Position numbers and translations under genes: made by a program
The notes under the pieces: generated by a model
What the model saw: only the letters and a program-made list of their open reading frames with translations
Told to the model about the DNA's origin: nothing
Databases searched by the model: none
Assembly: GCA_023634235.1 (NCBI GenBank)
Contig: JAMKCF010000002.1
Coordinates: 15,123,091 to 15,187,090, forward strand
DNA from: Pisaster brevispinus
Lineage: Eukaryota; Echinodermata; Asteroidea; Forcipulatida; Asteriidae
Length of the DNA stretch: 64,000 nt
Direction: 5' to 3'
Shown: positions 36,890 to 49,559 of the stretch, one piece after another
Position numbering within the stretch: the first letter of the stretch is position 1
Layout: each line of letters starts with the position of its first letter

Positions 36890-37091
36890 TTGTTCTTGGT
36901 TGTTTTACGTGCACTACTACAAATCCTAGTTCACGGTACCTACGGCTTAATGTCCCATCCGAAGGACAAAGCAATTATGGTAAAGTATCTTGTTCAGACT
37001 AAAGTGTCGCGACCAGGAGTCAAACCCATACTCTGCTGATCAGAAGCACAAGAGCTTGAGTCCGGTGCTCTGAACCGTGCGGCCACGACAC
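36890..37091 (-). mobile_element. tRNA-derived SINE, same family as 29.6 kb, reverse orientation
   Basis: On the minus strand it begins GTCGTGGCCGC, has a degraded B box, and shares the TTCGGATGGGACATTAAGCC body with the 29.6-kb copy. The 3' part is lost or diverged. It is an independent insertion on the opposite strand. Confidence 0.7.
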
Positions 37092-37237
37092 ACCACAAAT
37101 ATGTCTTTTTAGAATTCTCAAAATCATAAAAGGATGCCCTTCTGATTTGCTTTACCTAACTTCGCAAAGAGCCAAGATCGATCTTAACTATGCAGCGATG
37201 TCATAATACAAAGCGCTACGGCAATATTGACAATTCA

Positions 37238-37275
37238 TCTCCAGATGAATCTTAGTGCTGTGTGGAATCAAGCCC
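37238..37275. repeat. Short interspersed repeat, copy 1 of 3
   Basis: An AGATGAATCTTAGTGCTGTG segment matching 41030-41065 and 62208-62243. Probably one end of a dispersed MITE. Confidence 0.45.
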
Positions 37276-38570
37276 AGAAACAACAAATAAGAAAGACTTC
37301 TTTTTCTTTTAAGATAACTGAGAAAGATATTTGAATTAACTAAGTTATAGCGAGACTACGGCGCGTCGTTCTAAGATAATTTAGCTCGGAAACATGGAAA
37401 CGCCGATGTTCACTCTAGGCTTCCGTACCGTTGCCAATTTGCGGTTCAAACAATAACGCCTGTACAGTTTACTAAACAGCAAAATGGTCACGGTGGGCTG
37501 ATTTGAATGAAAAACCTGGACATTTCTGCACAAGAAATTACTTTGCAAGCCGGAAATACGCCGTGTTTGAACAAAAGGAGCACTACAGGCCCATGGGAGA
37601 CGTGATTTACGCTGATCGAAATGAGATAGTTGGAAATAGATTTATTGAATTGGGTGACTGAGTTTACAACACGTGTATTGTCGACATCTGTTGGCCAAAA
37701 GAAGGGTTTTCTTTATATTGTGCAACAATGATCATATCTCACACCGGAAGAGAGAGAATTATTTTCAATAAAAAAAATGTCTGCGATTCGTTGTTGAATT
37801 TCAGTTTTTCCGAAAAATGGAGACATAATTTGAAGGAAGTGGAATTATCCTGAATGGGTTTTCAATGGCCGACTGACATTGGTCATAATTGAAATTAATC
37901 GGGTGTAGATTTGAACGCTTTGAGTGCTGTTTTGTTTCAACGACAACAGACCGAAGCGCGAACACAAGAGGGCGAAAACACCGATCTGAGGGGTGCGCCA
38001 CACTAAAAATAGCATAGCAACCCTATCGCAACCAATGGTTAAATGCTAAATATAAAAAAAATACTCAAAACAATATTTAAAAGTCTCTCAGCCTCTTGAA
38101 ATCAAAGCAGCCAGATATTTGATAACAAGTCAGCTTCGTTTTTTTCATTTTTTTTCTCTCTCCAATTTTTAGTATATTAGCCGTATAGTTAACATTTTCG
38201 GGCTATGCTCATTCAAAATGCAAACACCCTGAACGAGTAAACTGGCCAGACTCCATTTTGGAAAAAAACAATTCTACAGGTTCGAGCAAAAAGTGCCCAA
38301 GATTGCTCTAGGTTGTAAGTCAATAACCAATAGGGCACATTTTTGGATCACTTTTCAACAATCCGTAAAAACCACGACCTTCGAATCTTTGCCTTTACAG
38401 AAAACGTTGTGGGTTGACGTTTCATTCTGTGAGGTTGGCGCGTGAATTTAGTCTCTATTTAGTGTAGTGCACCCTGGGCCTTCCTTCGACCCTCCGATCT
38501 CTCGATCCTCCAAATGACAGGTCAAAATTTCAAATTTCTCAGTCGCATAAAATGTATACAGTCCATCACT
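37276..38570. other. Intergenic, nothing coding seen
   Basis: AT-rich, with no open frame longer than about 66 codons and no recognised repeat. Confidence 0.45.
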
Positions 38571-38620
38571 TTTGTTGATGTTGATGTTGATGTTGATGTT
38601 GATGTTGATGTTGATGTTGA

Positions 38621-38690
<70 letters not shown>

Positions 38691-38706
38691 GATGCTTCTG
38701 CTACTG
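38571..38706. repeat. Microsatellite (TTGATG)n(TTG)n(CTG)n
   Basis: A hexamer run passes into TTG and then CTG triplets, giving Asp-Val/Ala and Asn-Ile/Ser low-complexity frames. Not coding. Confidence 0.95.
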
Positions 38707-41700
38707 TTGTGTATTACCGTTGTCAAATGAAGTTGAAATACAAGGGAACCTACAAATTTGTGAACTGACTGTCTCTAAAAATTGAAATGAGCACCTATTC
38801 CAGTACAGCTCTTACACAATGAAACCAGCAGGCCCATTTTTTTTATTCAGTACGGCGGTTTCCCACCAGTAGATATTTTGTTGGTGGAGTTTCATTCGCT
38901 GTTTATTCACCCCGACCGTCAAGCCCTATCAGGTGTAACGTGGATAATCAACAAGTTCTGAATGTCACATTTTTGTCTGATGACGTTGATTTCACCGGTT
39001 AACCACATGGATTATAGTTTCTGTTATTCTCCCGAATAAGTAACTCGGGACACTTTTAGACTTTGAACTGCTGGTGACATTAAAGGGATGTTATATTTTC
39101 ATGGGTTAGGTGTATCGCCCCATTTAGAAGTGGAGTTTGGTTAAAACATTGTAACGATGTAAAGAGAAGCTTTTGCTGGTATTAACATTCCAAGCATTTC
39201 TGATACGTCTAAAATCTTGACGTCTGCACTTATTGCCAACCTCCAACCTCCCCGCAAAACAACAAAATAAAGCTTTTTTGAGGACACTAAATAAAGCCTT
39301 TTAACTGGAGACAATTTTAAATACAATTCCAGATGTCGACCTTCACCATGAAAACAAGACGGAGAGAATAAAGACGAATTACCTCAGCTGGTTTGGGAAG
39401 TCAAGTTGGCTCGATAACCAAATCTCCCCCCTCCCACCACCACCACCACACCCCGCCCATTAAAAGGGTCTTCAATTATGAGAATCCGTCTGACGGGGAG
39501 GACCGTCGGGGCTTTCCCGTGTCGTTGTTGCACTTTTTTGCCCTCGGGACCAAGTACCCTTTTGGTTTTCCATACCATAGACGCTATTATTACAGGCCTA
39601 GAACTTTCTTTTGCGACGTCACATACGCGAGTTTTGCCAACCAGTGGTTGGCAAAAGTATGAGCAGCCTATTGCAAAACAAACCCACAATTATCATTTAA
39701 TATTATGGTGGTAAATGTTTGGGAACAAAAGAAGTTTCTGCGTTCAGATGGATTGACCAACACATTCTTAAGTTTTGATGCTTAAACTAAACATTAATTT
39801 ATTTATGTTCTCTGTCATATAGGCCCTAGGTACTTTTCGCAGGTCCCTCCGCCACAATACTTCAAATTGTGTGATGATAAGGTAAGATTTTTTTTCTGTT
39901 ATACTTACCAAATTTGGGTGCTTACAAATTGGCAATTATTTACAATCAGAGGCTGTACTCGGGGCCTAATGCAAAGCTTTTGGACATACAAAAAATGCTT
40001 AGCTCAGAAAAATAATACCACTGGCAGATTTCGTGCATAGAAGCATAGAATTTCGTGTTGAACGAGTGGTGCCCTGTTATTATTTATGCTTAGCAATAAG
40101 AACCGTGCTTAGCAATATCGTCTGATTAACGGCTTTATGAAATTGAACCCTGCAGATATCATGCTCTGTGACCTAACATTGAACAATGACCGAACAACGA
40201 TAGTTGAGTCTAAAACAAAAGTTCGTCAAAGCGCAATGAATAAAGACCAGTCAAGCCTATAGCAAAAGTTTAGTCTTGGTAGACAAGGCGTAATAACGAG
40301 AGAATTCCCTGCGTACTCGTCATGCACATAGTCTGTACTTTGTACATGTAACATGTAGACTTGTAAGCCTCGAACCAAGACTCGTAATGACCTGGACATC
40401 TTCCTTTCTGCTGGTCTATCGACGACCATTCGTGAAGTGAAAGCGGGCGCTATTGCTTGTTTACGGTGCAGCCACTCTCTCTCTCTCTGGAAAGTAAGGA
40501 CACCGGAAGTACTCCTTCGGCATGTAGAAATCGCAAGATAATTGACAAATTTTCCGCGAAGATTGGAATATCGCCTTTCGAATCCTACTGTGAGTTAACC
40601 TCACCCCAACATAGCCAAAGGCAACGCGGGTGAGCGAATACACAACAAGCCTTAACTTTACTATAAAGACAGCCCTTTACCCCTGTTGTACAGTGTTCGA
40701 TTCACGTTGATGTGAAGATCTATTAATTTTTTTGAAATCCAACGACGTCATGTTTCAAATTTCGCTCTGAAAAAGTCGGTTATAAACCAAAACATTCCCG
40801 CACAAAAATGTAGAGATGACCCATTTTTCTCAGAATGATGTCATCAGATGATTTGGATGTTGACACATTTAGCATTGGAACGGTCAAACACAATGACAAC
40901 TTACACCATTTTTAACGTTAGGTTTAAAAATTGTATTTTTGTTCCCACTCACAATCCATGAGGACTCTATCTATTAGAAAATGAATGAGCGCATCGCAAA
41001 ATTTAGTTGGTCAATTCCCTTCCTCTTTAAGATGGATCTTAGTGCTTCGTGAAATCTTGCCCCGGAGTGTCTTATTATTAACAAGGCATCAATAGAAGCG
41101 ATACCAAAAGTTACCATTAGCGTAACATACCTATATGGTTACACCTCGCATACCAAACTACGCACCGCGCAGCACCGGTATAGACGGTAATCAATACGCG
41201 TCGTGCAATGCTGCAACACTCGCTACTGTTCAGCAATAAAAAAAAATGTTGTCACTTGGTTTGATATCCCTAATCAGCTGGCCTGGGGCAAAGGTTGTGC
41301 AATTGGGGCAATACTTAGAGCATTGGGATTATCAGAGAGTATCATGTTTGTCGAGTGTAGATGAGGTTAACCCAAGGACAGGTTCCCACGGCAGTACTTC
41401 TATGTAGTGTTGTTATTGAACCCCCAGGGCTCTTAATCCCCACCCCTGGGCACCCCCATGGCACCCCAGGACTGAAAAGTTCCCCTCCCCTAAACGGCGG
41501 TGCAATTTGGATTGTAGACGTCGAGCAAGGAAATTGTCTGGTTGTGGTTTTTTGGCCGGTGTTCCGCCCGTTTGTGTCCTGAAGTTTGGATAAGAACTGG
41601 TATTGTTTACTAGTATTACATCAGTTATCACTGTTTGTGGTAACGAAGACAAATAAAACACAGGTGCGAAGTTTTCTTCTTGTAATAACGGATCCTCTAA
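38707..41700. other. Intergenic, nothing coding seen
   Basis: A GCTTAGCA-containing dispersed-repeat-like stretch lies at 39950-40140, and a CSL 8-mer at 41383-41390. Open frames near 39.4-39.7 kb overlap on both strands and lack domains. Confidence 0.45.
41030..41065. repeat. Short interspersed repeat, copy 2 of 3
   Basis: AAGATGGATCTTAGTGCTTC with GTGAAATC following. The best preserved of the three. Confidence 0.45.
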
Positions 41701-41929
41701 ACAGACTATTCTAGTGCAATGTGACTCAAGGCCAGTAGCTTAAAGGGTGAGGGGCACCTGCCCAGGGGCACTTGCCCCGACCTCAAATTTATTACACGCC
41801 CCGCCCCCCCCCGTGTGCACCCATTTGAAATTCTTTTGATCTTGAAACTTACCGGAGTAGAGTGTTACATCGCATTTAAAAATGTCAACGTATTGTTTAA
41901 TTTTGTATTTGCTTACTATTTTTATGTTT

Positions 41930-42122
41930 ACACACAGACAATGTATTTGTTTTTCTTCTTCCGCGTCAGATTATCTCTTGAACAAATTAAATATATAGTA
42001 AATGACACAATAAGAGCGCTGGGAATATGCAAACGGAAACTACAGTTTTAAGTGGCCAAACGTTCCCCCATCAAGAATAAAAATAATAGAGCAGCTTTTG
42101 TACCCTCCTAAAATTGTACCCG
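41930..42122 (+). repeat. Diverged interspersed repeat, copy 1
   Basis: ACAATGTATTTGTTTTTC, CAGATTATCTC, GGAAACTACAGTTTTAAG and a CCTCCTAAAATTGTACCC end recur in order at 45.8-46.0 kb. Confidence 0.5.
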
Positions 42123-43119
42123 TTATCGCAGTCCAGCGATGCGGTGATCTACAAAACGCCTTCCTGCGAACACCCGTGACTCACGTAAACCATTTCGCCA
42201 CGTTGTCCTTTCCCTTTGATATTTCGAACCTTTTTTGTACACCTCAATGAAAATGGTTTGTATCCCGTGAATAGAAATAGTGAAATGGCGAATGATGCAC
42301 GCAGTAACTCCACAGTCAAAAATTTTTGAGATTTTGAAGCCGGTTGTCAAAACAAAACACAATCAGTGGAACATAATGACAAAGGAATATTGCGCGTTCC
42401 AGCAGAAATAGAAGCTGAAGTTGTTTTAATAGAGAGGGCGGCCCTGACGGTCGTAATATTTTTTATCAAAGCGATGACATCCCAACAGAAGATGGCTTTT
42501 AAAAAAATTGGATTAGAACTCGTCATGCTCGTTTGGTTTTATTGAAATTTTTATCATCTGCAATAAAAAAATAATAAGTTAATCCCGAACCATCCAGAGG
42601 TCGGTCTTTAGTAAAAATGGTCTCATATAACCGGCGCTTTGTGGTTTATATATTTTTTAATACAAGATATAGGGTCCGTTGAGTTTTATAGTCAATGCAA
42701 CACTTTGTGGCACTTAATGCGAGAAAAAGTAATTTAAGTTCAATTTAATTAAGGAAGCTGGAAGCATTAAATAGAGATGCAGTCAAATTTGGCGCTAGAA
42801 CTTGTCGTGTTCAACAATCGACCCTTTTTGGGGCGCTACAATGGTTAGTTAGGCGCCCATGACGCGTGACCTCAGATTGAACTTTCGGTCATAGAGTCGC
42901 TTGTTCACCTGCAAGTGTGAATCTCTGTTTAACAATCGTGAGCAAAGAATGATCAGTCACAAGAAAAAATGGAACTCTCATTTGTTTTTAAGAAAAGGCG
43001 GGCTCGTCATCTTATGTAATTATTCGGATGGCTTTTAGAAGACACCGTAGTTTTAGCCCTCAAGAGCCGCTATCTCAATACGGTGCCTTGCATGTGGATC
43101 AGTTTTAGCCATTTCGGGT

Positions 43120-43235
43120 CATTTTGACACAGATCCGGGTCATACTGACCAAGAAATGGGTCATACTGACCAACAGAAATGGGTCATACTGACCAACGGA
43201 AATGGGTCATACTGACCAACGGAAATGGGTCAGGC
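43120..43235. repeat. 25-bp tandem repeat
   Basis: GGGTCATACTGACCAA(C/A)(G/A)GAAAT is repeated about four times, with looser half-units at the start. Confidence 0.85.
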
Positions 43236-45548
43236 CCAACCCAGAATATGGGTTAATTCGGCTCAACTCGGGTCAATTCTGTAGATCATCTTAACATAAC
43301 AAAAACAGCTTTATTACAAAATTGACGGTCGAATATTTCAGACTAATAATACGGTATTTTTTCAATCTTTTGGTCTCCCTGCAAAATTTGAGTGTTACCA
43401 AAAAACCCGATTTAATGGTATTTTGATTGTTGACAAGTTGAACTTGAGCAACAATGTGTGAAATGGAGGTTGTGACCCTCTCGCCTTTGGCTGAATGACG
43501 ACACACAACCTCGTCCTCAATAGTTCAGTGTCACGGTGCTCAGTGCGTCACGCGGCCTTTAGGATCAGACTCCGCCGTTTGCCCCCCCCCCCCCACCCCA
43601 CCCGAATGAAAATTGTTTTGTTACACCACTGTTTAAAAGAGAGTTGCGGGCCGAGTGGAATCGGTAAGACGTAACCTGGGGCCGCGTGGTCTCTGGCGCG
43701 TACCCCGCCTTTGAAGTAACAGACGGGGAAAACCAATTAGGATCCTGCGAAAGGGACACTTCCCGAAAATAAAGGAATACAGTTGATTGACTACTTATTG
43801 AACCGAAAAAAGAGTTAGTAAACAAGTTATCCGAAATACCTCTTTAAAATAAACAAAGTCTGAATGCAATTCATATGAGGTGTTTTTTGGTAAATGTCCC
43901 CCAAATAAGAGATCACCGCGGCGAAACATTCATTACGATTTAATAAAAATGCCAATTTAACTTTTCATTTGCACACACAAACAAACTTAAATTTCGAAGG
44001 GAAATCTAATAATAACGATTTTTTTTCTTTTCCGCGTTTAACAAACTGACAATTATTTTTCACGCGATGCTTTGCGAAACTCCTTTTGTCACGAGATTTC
44101 TAAAAAGCATTTTTTTTCTCGTATGGTTGGTGTGAACTCTCCAGCTGTGAGTTCTTTTGTGAAGCATGCATGGTCATGAAATTCCGGTCGTTCTCAAATC
44201 GGATTGCGATAGAGATAGGGGTGTTACCCGGATCTGTTCTCTTTTCTACTCTTTTATTTCGGGTGCCTCTTTGAAAGCAAAACTATTACGTCACTATACA
44301 GCTGAGAACAGTTCGACGAAAACGCGATAATTTATCAGATTTTTTACATGTGTTTGCCGTGAGTCATGGAGATCAGTGCGTATGATTTTACTTTGGTTAA
44401 AAGAAACGCAACCAAACAAAAAAAATGAAACAAAGAAGCAACAGAAACGGAAATAAAAACCAAACAAAGTTGAATTGTTTGCGATGACGTCATGAAACTA
44501 CTATTTATGGGAGACGTCATTGTTGTAAATATTTGTGGGGGAAAAAATCGTTGGTGTTTCTCATTTGTGTACCATGAAATGGAGGTTGTTTATGAATGTG
44601 CACCGTCATGATCTCAAATAGGTGAAAGGGAAGCTGGATTCAGCGGGTACCGTACAGGTTGCAGCACACCACTCGGCAGTTCATAACTTGATAATGGATC
44701 ATTTCTAGAGCTGCTCTTGTTTGTATATCATCAAAACTTCCCGCCGAAACACTAAAAGAAGTTTATTTTGTTGAAAAAAGAGTAATGATTGATTCCTCAC
44801 TTCTGTCATATTTGGGGGGGGGGGTAGCGCCAGTCAGGCGACCCCGAGTTGGCGGTATCTCTGCCTTGTCGGACGTTAAGGAATTTTAAAGACTTTCTGC
44901 AATTTTAGAGAATGACCGAAGTGTAAAAGTTATTTTCTCCTCGCGTATCTGACATGAGAGTCAATGACCTAGAGGTCACTGGCAACAATGAAAGAGTCCG
45001 GCAAATCAGTTCATTTATTGCTACACTTTTTTGTATTTTTTTTATATATTTTCTTTTAGGTACGGTGGGGGTAGGGGTTGAGGGGTGTGTTCAAAGTTAA
45101 AATTATGCTGTTTAACACAGAATGTTACAATATTTCTTCAAGGTTTTATCCCAAAAAAATTACATTGATTCAGAATGTTGAAGTTTGAATTGGTTTTCCA
45201 AGTTAGCGCGAATCTTTGTTGTCTTAATTGGGAAGCGAACCGACAGAGTTTTTTTTTTTTACATTTTCGAAAACGTAAGCAATTATTTTCAACTTAAATT
45301 TGCTTTGAATCGTTTACAAAAGCTGGAATACTGAAATGAACTGTATTAATGCTGTCTACTCTACCGTGTGGATGCAAAGCTTGAAGATTTGTTGGTCGAG
45401 GGTTCAGAACGCGGGCTCCTAGAGCTTGGGGTTAAGCGATACAATTCTTCCCGGGGCCCGTGGGCTCATAAAATCATAAAGTCATAAATCTGTCAAAAGC
45501 AACATATTTGCGGAAAGTAAACAGAAGTGTTAATTACCAATGACCTTG

Positions 45549-45572
45549 CAGGTGTGGGAACGTGACCAGGTG
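45549..45572. promoter_or_regulatory. Compact E-box / CSL / E-box cluster
   Basis: CAGGTG (45549-45554) overlaps TGTGGGAA (45553-45560), and a second CAGGTG follows at 45567-45572. It lies about 5 kb downstream of gene B. Three strong motifs within 24 bp suggest a composite Notch/bHLH element. Confidence 0.4.
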
Positions 45573-45821
45573 AAAAGTCATAAATATTTGAGTATGTAAA
45601 ACAAATAAAAAATGTGTTAATACTGTTATGACCCACTTTAAAAAAAAAAAAAATCTTCATGCCAGCCAAAAAGTAGAATATGCCTGCATCGAATGTTGTC
45701 CTTCAACTTAATCAGCTTGAATCGTGGAGTTGAACAAACTGAAACATTCATACCCTCTAAGAATTCCAGGTCATATTGCGTGTGGTAGGCCCTATAATCA
45801 TTGTTTTATAAACTGTTCTCC

Positions 45822-46005
45822 GTTTACACGTGGATAATGTATTTGTTTTTTACACTCACTTCAGATTATCTGTTTTTATTATAGCCTTGAAAAGGGGCTT
45901 GCTTAAAGAGAAATGCAAACTGAATCTACAGCTTTAACTGACGCGACATGCACCCCTAGAAAAAAATGGTGCAAAATTGATGCCCCCTAAAATGTTACCC
46001 TAGTT
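45822..46005 (+). repeat. Diverged interspersed repeat, copy 2
   Basis: Same ordered segments as 41.9-42.1 kb (ATAATGTATTTGTTTTTT, CAGATTATCTG, GAATCTACAGCTTTAA, CCCCTAAAATGTTACCC). Confidence 0.5.
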
Positions 46006-46289
46006 TCGGCGCTTGCTGGGTGCGAACAGTTTATACACGTCAAACATTTGACAAAGCATGTTCCCGACAACCCATGATATACTTCTTTCAAAACATGAAG
46101 AACACGCAAACAAAATGAATCCATCAGCAACCCTATTACTTCGGAATTTGTCGGGGGGGGGGGGAAATCGTTTGAAACATTGTCAGACGGGACACGAAAC
46201 GTGCAGCAGTTTGCTTTTATTGCGCATTGTACACAGTGCGGTTTGCATACTATGCATACAATACTTTTTGAGCAGGTTCTCAAGAACTA

Positions 46290-46450
46290 ATGAATATGCA
46301 TGAAAGAGTTCGTCTACATTGCTGTATGCCCTGCCGCAAATGGCTGTCCCCGCCTCTTCGCCTGATATGTTTATGCATGAGTGTTGTCTGACATCACGTA
46401 GTTTAATTTGCATGAAGTGTCTCGGCGGTACACGTGTAACTTTGAGATCT
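46290..46450. promoter_or_regulatory. Cluster of ATGCAT/octamer-like motifs
   Basis: AATATGCATGAA, TTTATGCATGAG and AATTTGCATGAA (including octamer ATTTGCAT) lie within about 115 bp, with CACGTG near 46432. Possible POU-type element; motif evidence only. Confidence 0.25.
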
Positions 46451-47189
46451 ATCGAAAATCTGCTTACGTTGTCGTGACCCATTTTCACGGCACAGTGTCC
46501 CACGGACATGTCGAAACTTGATTCCAACTTCTTTTGACTGTCTGTTGATTTTTAATGTTAAAATCGTTAACCGAGAAGTAGGCCTATCTCTTCAAAGTCG
46601 ACCCGGATATTTATTTCAATCGCTGTGGGCAAATAATTTGGTGCGGGGAGAGGCTCAAAATACTCAAAATCCATAGACCTATGACCTATTTGAATGCATG
46701 ATTCGCTTATTACATACAAAATTGCAATTTATTTGTTCTATTGTACGTCAATGGGCTAACTGTTGATGGAATATTTAGCCTGATGGGTGTTTCGGTCGCA
46801 GCACATTGTAAAATCTTCCTTCTGACATTACGGAATCGGTTAGTTTATCTTTATTTCGTAAAGCTCTTCAGACTCGCCTCTATAGTTGCCATCATGTGCT
46901 CTGTAGTCTTGATGGAATGTCGCCTTGTAATAATGTTAACTGTTAAGTTATGTTAAAATACCAAGGAAGAACTCGCGGTCACAAGCTACCGTAAAAGACG
47001 AAATTTTGAAAAGAATGGACAGTGCCTAAAAAAAACCTATTTTTGACGTTAAACGTTTTACAAAGCATAAATTTATTTCATTGTTTGCACATAGGGCGTA
47101 AGGTCCTATGTGTGTCTAATTTTATGGGGCTGCTTACTGCTGAATCATCGCGTACGGCCCGCAGATGTCTTCGCTTTACTGAGGTGGCT

Positions 47190-47417
47190 ATAGATAGGTT
47201 GCAATATGACGTATGTCGGCCATCTTTACGGGCAATTCTGAACACACAGTCATGCGTTTCGCGTGAGAACGGCGTGCAGCACGCGCACATTTCACAAAAC
47301 TCATTGCAAGATTGGTTAGTAAACTGCGCGGCGACGTTAATAATTTGAGCGCTTGGCGCGCCTGCAAGCCAAAATACAATTTGCCCGTAAAGATGGCGTC
47401 TATTGGGAACTATCTAT
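47190..47417 (+). mobile_element. 228-bp MITE, copy 2
   Basis: Same orientation and exact length as the 13.1-kb copy, differing by scattered substitutions. It is bounded by TA on both sides, consistent with a Tc1/mariner-type non-autonomous element. The CGTGAGAA motif is kept at 47262-47269. Confidence 0.75.
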
Positions 47418-48424
47418 AAGCGCAGATTTCCGCGGTAAGATGCCGTGAAATTGGGCTGTGCAGAAATCAGGATATATAAAAATAGCAGGAAGATAAAAGG
47501 TACGCACTGTTTGTGTAGTTCATGGTAATCATGTTCGGGAATTGCAGGTAATCTTCCCCACTATAAGGACGAGATATGGTGAGCAAGCAAAGGGCAGGAA
47601 CCCCAGCCCATTTCACGGTATACGTTACGACTTGATTTTGTATTATCTTTATTTAAACAAAATTCGTTCTGTGAGCCTGTCTGGCTTTTTGAAACACCCC
47701 CAGTCAGAGATATGGGAGGCAGCCTGATTAATTTGAGAAGAGCTGTGCGATTGAAGACCCCACGGGCAACAGGTCCCAACTTGATTGAAAATTATTTACA
47801 GTACAGGTGTATGCCTGCAGATCAAACTATCGCATCGACAAACACGGCGAACACGCAAAACACCTTCGTGTTGTGTTATGACCTTATAAGGAGATCTACC
47901 TTGGAACAGACTCCCACTATCATTTTGGCTGCAATATGGGCTAAAATATGCCTTCGTAAAGCTTTAAGGAAAACAACCACGTTTAGGAGCACTAGGAACA
48001 CAAAGTTGGAGCTAATGGCGAGGGTTTTACTGTAATTGAAACTGTGTTTATAAGGTTACTGTTTGGGGGGATGTGTCTCAGTCCAATGTTTGTCTGGTTG
48101 ATGAAATGTTTTCACAGATATTAGGGGAAATGACTATTGGTGGATTGACGGTTTGGCTAAAACATTTACAGATTGCTGTAGTTTTGAATTATCATCCAAA
48201 TAATTTTTTTTATACGAAATACACCACATAAAATGTTCTTTTAAAACGTTATCGACAGCGTGTTCTCGTTTAATTTTATGAGTGTACAATGTACACCCAT
48301 TTGTTAAATTTGTGAAAGTCGTATAGTAAAAGAAAAAAGGAGTCTGCCCTGAGCCAATATGGCTCATCAGGCCGGTGTTTATATCCGGTTCCATTTGCAT
48401 TAAACGGCTGAAAAGATTTCTATT

Positions 48425-48640
48425 CCCCCTGGACAGGACGCCAGTCAATCGCAGGTTTCTCCCCAGCTCTCACCAGTACCCATTTGTACTCTTAGGTGGA
48501 GGGAAGCAATTATGATAAAGTGCCTTGTTTAAGGACACAAGAATCGCGAATGACGACACCAGGATTCGAACCCACATTCTGTAAATTACAAAACTTCAGT
48601 CCACCGCGGTAGACCGGTCGGCTACGACGACGCCCCAAAA
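48425..48640 (-). mobile_element. tRNA-derived SINE, variant body, reverse orientation
   Basis: The minus strand shows a tRNA-like head with B box GGTTCGAATCC, then CTTGTGTCCTTAAACAAGGC, TAATTGCTTCCCTCCACC and AATGGGTACTGG. The central part is the classic Nin-type sequence; the body differs from the other two copies, so it is probably a sister subfamily. Confidence 0.65.
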
Positions 48641-49224
48641 GTCGCAGAGCTATATTTTGAAGTCCCCAAACCACTTTGTTTGAAAATGATATTTTTGCCA
48701 ATAATGTTTTCTCTATTAAAAAAAATATATGATATATTTCACAGGTGTGTTATTTACATACCTGTATTTGCTTATCTATGCATTGTCTAGGTCAGCACAC
48801 GTAGGCAGGGGCTCAAAAGGGACAAGGTCGTGGTATGTAAAAAGTAAACACTCTACACACCTGACGAATTCAAGTTTCAGGCCTGTCCCAACTTGTTTCA
48901 AATGCCGATTGATGACTATTGTCTTTTTTTGCTGCTGGCACGCGACGGGGTTGGGCAAAGTTCGCCCGTGCATGCACACGGCGAACTACGGTGCATTTTA
49001 CACGTCAAGGTAAAATCCCGCAGTCGTCATCAGTGCGATTTCGCAATCAAATACAAAAGGTTTGGGTTTTCTTTTTTAACTGGGCACTCAAGTACATCTG
49101 TAATTTTGTATGTAAATATATTTTTTAGTTTGTATAAGATTAGAATCAGTAATTTTACGGAAGCCCACGAGCGCAAAAAAACATTTTTTTGCTCATAATA
49201 AATTCCACATCCTATCACCGTTAT

Positions 49225-49400
49225 GAATTCACAATCGTTATTACGGATTTAGTTGGGAATTCGTAATAACGGATTTTTGAATCTGTAATAACGGATTGCG
49301 AATCCGTACCGACAGATTATGAATCCAGAACGGATTATGAACTCGTAATAACGGATTATGAATCCGTAGGATTATGAATCCGTAATAACGAATTATGAAG
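49225..49400. repeat. Inverted/direct repeats of AATCCGTAATAACGGATT
   Basis: Palindromic AATCCGTAATAACGGATT-type units are repeated about 7-8 times with variable gaps. Downstream of gene B. Confidence 0.75.
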
Positions 49401-49559
49401 TTTAACGGATAAAAAATGCAATTTTTGTTGTTGGCACTTATGGGACTCCATATAATTTTGTATGTGCTTTTTATTTCTACATCTACTTCCTTTCTTTTTG
49501 CATAAAAACCCATTGAAAAACATTTTCGAGGTGACATGGCGAACAAAAAATACACAAAA

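Noticed and set aside
38448..38768. Asp-Val / Asn-Ile repeat frames
   Set aside because: Hexanucleotide microsatellite.
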